Positions 61,103-64,000 of a stretch of 64,000 nt of DNA are shown piece after piece. The translations under genes were made by a program, and so were the position numbers. This DNA is from RH-AL1 sp965198485 (lineage in GTDB: Bacteria > Pseudomonadota > Alphaproteobacteria > Rhizobiales > Beijerinckiaceae), in assembly GCA_965198485.1 (NCBI GenBank), contig CBDAPQ010000005.1, forward strand, positions 3,162,001-3,226,000. The letters run 5' to 3'. The notes beneath the pieces are model-generated. The model saw only the letters and a program-made list of their open reading frames with translations. It had not been told where the DNA came from and searched no databases. How positions within the stretch are numbered: the stretch's first letter is position 1; each line of letters begins with the position of its first letter.

Positions 61103-62338
61103 ATGGTGTTCTCGCCCTCGTTTCCGCACCCCTCGCGCCGCGTCCTGCTCGCGAGCGGCGGTGCCCTGTTCGGTTCCGCCTTCATCCCGCGCATCGCTTC
61201 GGCCGCCGGCGCGCGCGACCCGCGGCTCGTCGTGATCGTGCTGCACGGCGCCCTCGACGGCCTTGCCGCGGTCGGCCCGGTCGGCGACCCCGACTATGCC
61301 GCACTGCATGGCGACCTTGCCATGCGGCTCGACGGGCCGCATGCGGCCCTGCCGCTCGACGGTTTCTTCGCGCTCAATCCGGGCATGCCGAACTTCGCCC
61401 GGATGTTTCGCGAGAAGCACGCCATAGTGGTGCATGCGACGGCGACCAACTATCGGGACCGTTCGCATTTCGACGGCCAGGACGTGTTGGAAAGCGGCAT
61501 GCCCGCTCCCGGCTACACTCAGTCTGGCTGGCTTAACCGCGCTGTCGCCGCCGTGCCGCGCGGAGAGAAAATCGCCACCGCCGGAGGCCTCGCTGTCGGG
61601 GCGGCGACGCCGATCGTGCTGCGCGGGGCGGCGCCGGTGATCGGCTGGGCGCCGCAGGTGCTGCCCTCGGCCGGCGACGACCTCGCCCGCCGCGTGCTCG
61701 ACCTCTACGCCGCCACCGATCCGATGCTCGCACACGCTATGCGCCAGGGCCTCGACGCCGACAGGCTCGCCAAAGGCGGCACGATGAGCCCCGACGGCAA
61801 GCCGAAGACGGCGCAGGGCGGCCCGGCCGGCATGCGCGAGGCGGCAGCGGGCGCGGCGCGACTGCTGGCGGCCGACGATGGTCCGCGCGTGGCGGCGCTG
61901 GTCTTCGATGGCTGGGACACACACGCCGGCGAAGGCGGCGCGACTGGCCGCCTGATGAACCTGCTCGGCGGCCTCGACGGCGCTTTTGCCGCCTTGGAAA
62001 GCGGGGTCGGCGCCGCCTGGCACGACACGGTCGTGGTGGCGATCACCGAGTTCGGGCGCACCGCCCACATCAACGGCACCGATGGCACCGACCACGGCAC
62101 CGGCACGGTGGCCTTCCTCGCCGGTGGCGGCCTCAACGGCGGCAAGGTCGTCGCCAAATGGCCCGGCCTCAAGGCGGGGCAGCTCTACGAAGGCCGCGAC
62201 CTGGCGCCAACCACAGACCTGCGCGCGGTGCTCAAGGGCGTGCTGGCCGACCAGCTGGGACTGTCGTCGACCGTGCTGGGCACGGCGGTGTTCCCCGGCA
62301 CCATGGGCGTGCCTCCGATGCGCGACATCGTCGCTTGA
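61103..62338 (+). CDS. DUF1501-family protein, Tat-type export signal
   Basis: The 411-residue protein has a Tat-like signal (SRRVLLASGGALFGSAFIPRIASA). A sulfatase/alkaline-phosphatase-like fold follows, as in DUF1501: LVVIVLHGALDGLAAVGP, NYRDRSHFDGQDVLESGM, FDGWDTHAGEG, TVVVAITEFGRTAHINGTDGTDHGTG and LAPTTDLRAVLKGVLADQLGL. It is the partner of the DUF1800 gene and begins six bases after its stop. The pair is divergent from the ECF sigma gene. Metal-binding His/Asp residues are conserved, but no substrate is known. Confidence 0.9.
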   Translation: MVFSPSFPHPSRRVLLASGGALFGSAFIPRIASAAGARDPRLVVIVLHGALDGLAAVGPVGDPDYAALHGDLAMRLDGPHAALPLDGFFALNPGMPNFARMFREKHAIVVHATATNYRDRSHFDGQDVLESGMPAPGYTQSGWLNRAVAAVPRGEKIATAGGLAVGAATPIVLRGAAPVIGWAPQVLPSAGDDLARRVLDLYAATDPMLAHAMRQGLDADRLAKGGTMSPDGKPKTAQGGPAGMREAAAGAARLLAADDGPRVAALVFDGWDTHAGEGGATGRLMNLLGGLDGAFAALESGVGAAWHDTVVVAITEFGRTAHINGTDGTDHGTGTVAFLAGGGLNGGKVVAKWPGLKAGQLYEGRDLAPTTDLRAVLKGVLADQLGLSSTVLGTAVFPGTMGVPPMRDIVA

Positions 62339-62391
62339 TGGATCAAGACCGCACGATGGCATCTAAGTGAAGCCGATGGTAGTTGTTTGGC

Positions 62392-62704
62392 ATGATACGA
62401 GAATGGCAGCCGCGCCAGAGTGAAGACGAGGTCCGCCGCGTGATCGAGACGCTCATCCGAGGACGTTTCACGGAGGACAAATTTCAGCTGTTCGTGTCGC
62501 GTTCACGAAGACTTGGACGGTTCAGAGCTGGCCAAAGTGCAAGTGGTCTACAGAGGCGAATCGCTCGCGGCGAAACGGACACTGCCTACAAGCGGCGAGC
62601 TCCGCCGCCGACTTCTCGGTATCTCCGAGCCTGCCTTTCCCTTGGTCAGCTTCGCGTCGAAGCTAGCTGTCGAAGCAGAGCCTGACATCGAGGCAGATGA
62701 TTGA
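62392..62704 (+). pseudogene. frameshifted small gene, first member of a decayed two-gene module
   Basis: From ATG 62392 the frame reads MIREWQPRQSEDEVRRVIET, then LIRGRFTEDKFQLFVSRS. Near 62499 it must shift by one base to continue HEDLDGSELAKVQVVYRGES and LISEPAFPLVSFASKL-like sequence to the TGA at 62704. Read through the shift, the product is about 104 residues and of normal composition. Its end overlaps by 8 bp the ATG of the next, also broken, gene. Small proteins of this pattern (EDxDG...VVY) occur upstream of HEPN-like genes. Confidence 0.6.
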
Positions 62705-63180
62705 ATCCTTCAACCCTGCTCGCGGCTGCCGAAATTTTTAATTGCGGAGAACAAAGCGAAGCCGAAGCAGGTCTTCCTTCGGCGAGCCTCTAGTACGCTC
62801 TACTATGCACTATTCCATACACTCGCGAAATCTTGCGCAGATACGTTGATCGGCACATTTGCAGGAGAAAGGGATGAGGGCGCATGACTTCGCGCGTACC
62901 GCAGCTTGGAGCGCGGCGCAATCAAGGATCGCTGCCAACGTCGAGAGTTCGAGACACGCTTCTCTTTTACTCAGACATCTATGACTTCGGCCTGCTGTTG
63001 TTGAAGATGCAGGTTCAGCGGCACGATGCGGATTACAATCCGAAGGCCGATACCTTCCTCGAATCTGAGGTCCTGGCAGAGCTCGCCGAGGCACGGCTGG
63101 CGATCGCGGGTTTCTGCGCCGCTTCGAACAAGGATCGACGCGGTATTATGGATCACCCGCCACAAGCGGAAGCCACCTAG
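62697..63180 (+). pseudogene. decayed HEPN-like protein gene
   Basis: Pieces of one ancestral reading frame lie in order: MIESFNP (62697), LAAAEIF (about 62718), KAKPKQVFLRRASSTLYYAL then FHTLAKSCADTLIG (62755-62860), LRAYRSLERGAIKDRCQ (62887-62940), FYSDIYDFGLLLLKMQVQRH (62968-63027) and ADYNPKADTFLESEVLAEL to KDRRG (to about 63150). The STLYYALFHTLAKSCAD and QRHDADYNP blocks are those of HEPN-like helical proteins. Changes of frame are needed near 62718, near 62750 and near 62960, and an in-frame TGA occurs at 62884-62886. It is therefore not functional as it stands. Confidence 0.65.
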
Positions 63181-63241
63181 CGCTCCGACATGGGGGCTCG
63201 CTATGAGCCCTTGTCTCTGGCGAGCATCAGGCTCGTGTCTG

Positions 63242-63415
63242 CTATCCCAAATTGTTGCGGCGGTAGTCCTTCGACTCGTGGAGCGATCGGTTGCTGCAGC
63301 CTGGGCACCTGCTCTCAAAGGTCGGCTGTTTCAAAACCTCGGGGGGCTCCAAATAGCGGAGCCCGCATTTGCGGCACTCCAAGGCTATCGTGATGACGTT
63401 TGGTTGGTCGTTCAT
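63242..63415 (-). CDS. small zinc-ribbon protein
   Basis: The 57-residue frame reads MNDQPNVITIALECRKCGLR, YLEPPEVLKQPTFESRCPGC and SNRSLHESKDYRRNNLG. Two CxxC pairs (Cys14/Cys17 in ECRKCG and Cys37/Cys40 in RCPGCS) about 20 residues apart form a probable zinc ribbon. ATG 63415 is preceded by AAAGGA. The sequence composition is coherent throughout and unlike a shadow frame. It may be a small regulator or a rubredoxin-like accessory protein; no specific family is recognised. Confidence 0.65.
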   Translation of the reverse strand: MNDQPNVITIALECRKCGLRYLEPPEVLKQPTFESRCPGCSNRSLHESKDYRRNNLG

Positions 63416-63493
63416 CGTCCTTTGTCCTTAAAGAAGGGATTCGGATGCGGAGGTTAGGCCGTGATCGCGCGGGCCGTGGTGGCGGCGCTAAAC

Positions 63494-64000
63494 CTAGCTT
63501 ATCGAATTCTGTGGTCCGCTAGGCCCACCAAGGAAACGGTTCTCCTTGCCGTCCTTTGTTATAGTTCCGGTCTGATATTTTACACCGACGCATGTTTCGG
63601 TATTTCTGATAACCGGGTCGGCAACAGAATTGTATTCTATTCTGAAAACTACAAGCGCGAGACTTGCTTGACTTGTAATAAGGTAAGACTCTCCATCGTC
63701 GAACGCATAATGAGGAGAAGAGAAAGTCCCCCCTGGACCAACGACGGCAATGCTATTTTTAGAATGGGGCATCAACTTAATAAGAGATATTTCTGTGTTG
63801 ACGGGATGAGTTTTAAAGCCAAGCTCCGTCTTGAGTATGATCGCAGGGCTTCTTCCTGTGTTCTTAAAGTGCAGGATGATGACAATGCCTTTCTTAACAG
63901 GCTTGTCGTTTATGCGCCCATTGATAAAATCGCCAGCGTCGAAAGTTTCGAAGGTAAGCCAAGCTCGCTCTGTATTGACGGCCTGAATAGCGGCATCAGC
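63494..64000 (-). CDS. hypothetical protein, partial at right edge
   Basis: The minus-strand frame is open from the window edge to TAG at 63494, giving about 168 residues without a start inside the window. Visible segments are AVNTERAWLTFETFDAGDFI, NDKPVKKGIVIILHFKNTGR, SPAIILKTELGFKTHPVN and ETCVGVKYQTGTITKDGKEN. The TERAW...HFKNTGRSPA pattern is that of an extracytoplasmic beta-sandwich domain found after N-terminal membrane anchors in many rhizobial hypothetical proteins. The DNA is clearly AT-richer than the rest of the window, suggesting recent acquisition. Function unknown. Confidence 0.7.
   Translation of the reverse strand, partial: ADAAIQAVNTERAWLTFETFDAGDFINGRINDKPVKKGIVIILHFKNTGRSPAIILKTELGFKTHPVNTEISLIKLMPHSKNSIAVVGPGGTFSSPHYAFDDGESYLITSQASLALVVFRIEYNSVADPVIRNTETCVGVKYQTGTITKDGKENRFLGGPSGPQNSIS

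Overview
The window is about 64 kb of high-GC, densely packed chromosomal DNA. It most likely comes from an alphaproteobacterium of the order Hyphomicrobiales (Rhizobiales). This rests on gene families rather than on a marker gene: an EipB-like envelope protein, DUF1491, DUF1178 and DUF2865 proteins, a dmeR-dmeF pair, a PmtA-like methyltransferase, a class II DAHP synthase, the trpGDC-moaC-moeA order, and an ECF sigma factor paired with an NrsF-type membrane anti-sigma. Most of it is core genome. No rRNA, tRNA, CRISPR array, integrase or transposase was recognised.

Region by region. 1-4.9 kb: the tail of an unidentified gene, a CcdA plus periplasmic thioredoxin pair divergent from a Crp/Fnr-family regulator, a secreted pentapeptide-repeat protein and an AcuI/YhdH-type oxidoreductase; palindromes lie in both divergent promoter regions. 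4.9-9.4 kb: a DUF2945 protein, then the coupled run trpG-trpD-trpC-moaC-moeA. 9.5-14.7 kb: a DUF2865 secreted protein, a probable gene remnant, two tandem YdcZ-type membrane proteins, an ArsB/NhaD-like transporter, and a CDF metal exporter with its FrmR/RcnR-family repressor and a G-tract operator. 14.8-24 kb: a PRISE-type SDR behind a perfect 12-bp hairpin, SOUL, pyrF, PmtA-like, DUF1178, grxC, comF, a TonB-dependent receptor and an NDUFAF5/BioC-like methyltransferase. 24-33.5 kb: small conserved proteins, a SleB-like hydrolase, a glutamyl-tRNA synthetase, class II DAHP synthase, EipB-like protein, RidA and a glycerophosphodiesterase.

33.5-47.5 kb: M20 peptidase, murJ with a coupled polyprenyl-type glycosyltransferase, a ChbG/HpnK-like deacetylase, sodB, an SDR, a metallophosphoesterase, an acyl-CoA ligase, a DUF1499 protein and a membrane-fused alpha/beta hydrolase. 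47.5-51.5 kb: tandem intergenic repeats, acnA, and a ccmA with no ccmB or ccmC beside it. 51.5-56.8 kb: a minus-strand flagellar operon (flhA, fliR, fliJ-like, flgJ-like, flgN-like, fliL-like) ending in a membrane protein whose C-terminal motif recurs in a second window protein. 56.9-62.3 kb: a second moeA, a sigma/anti-sigma pair divergent from a DUF1800-DUF1501 pair.

From about 62.4 kb the character changes. There are the remains of a two-gene module whose second gene is HEPN-like and broken by several frameshifts and a stop, a 57-residue zinc-ribbon protein, and an AT-richer partial gene running off the right edge. This looks like the border of an accessory region. Nothing in the window can be called a new defence or mobile system from sequence alone. 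The strongest leads are this decayed module, the palindromes around the Crp/Fnr-family regulator, the hairpin leader of the SDR gene, the sigma/anti-sigma next to DUF1800-DUF1501, and the shared C-terminal motif of two uncharacterised membrane proteins.
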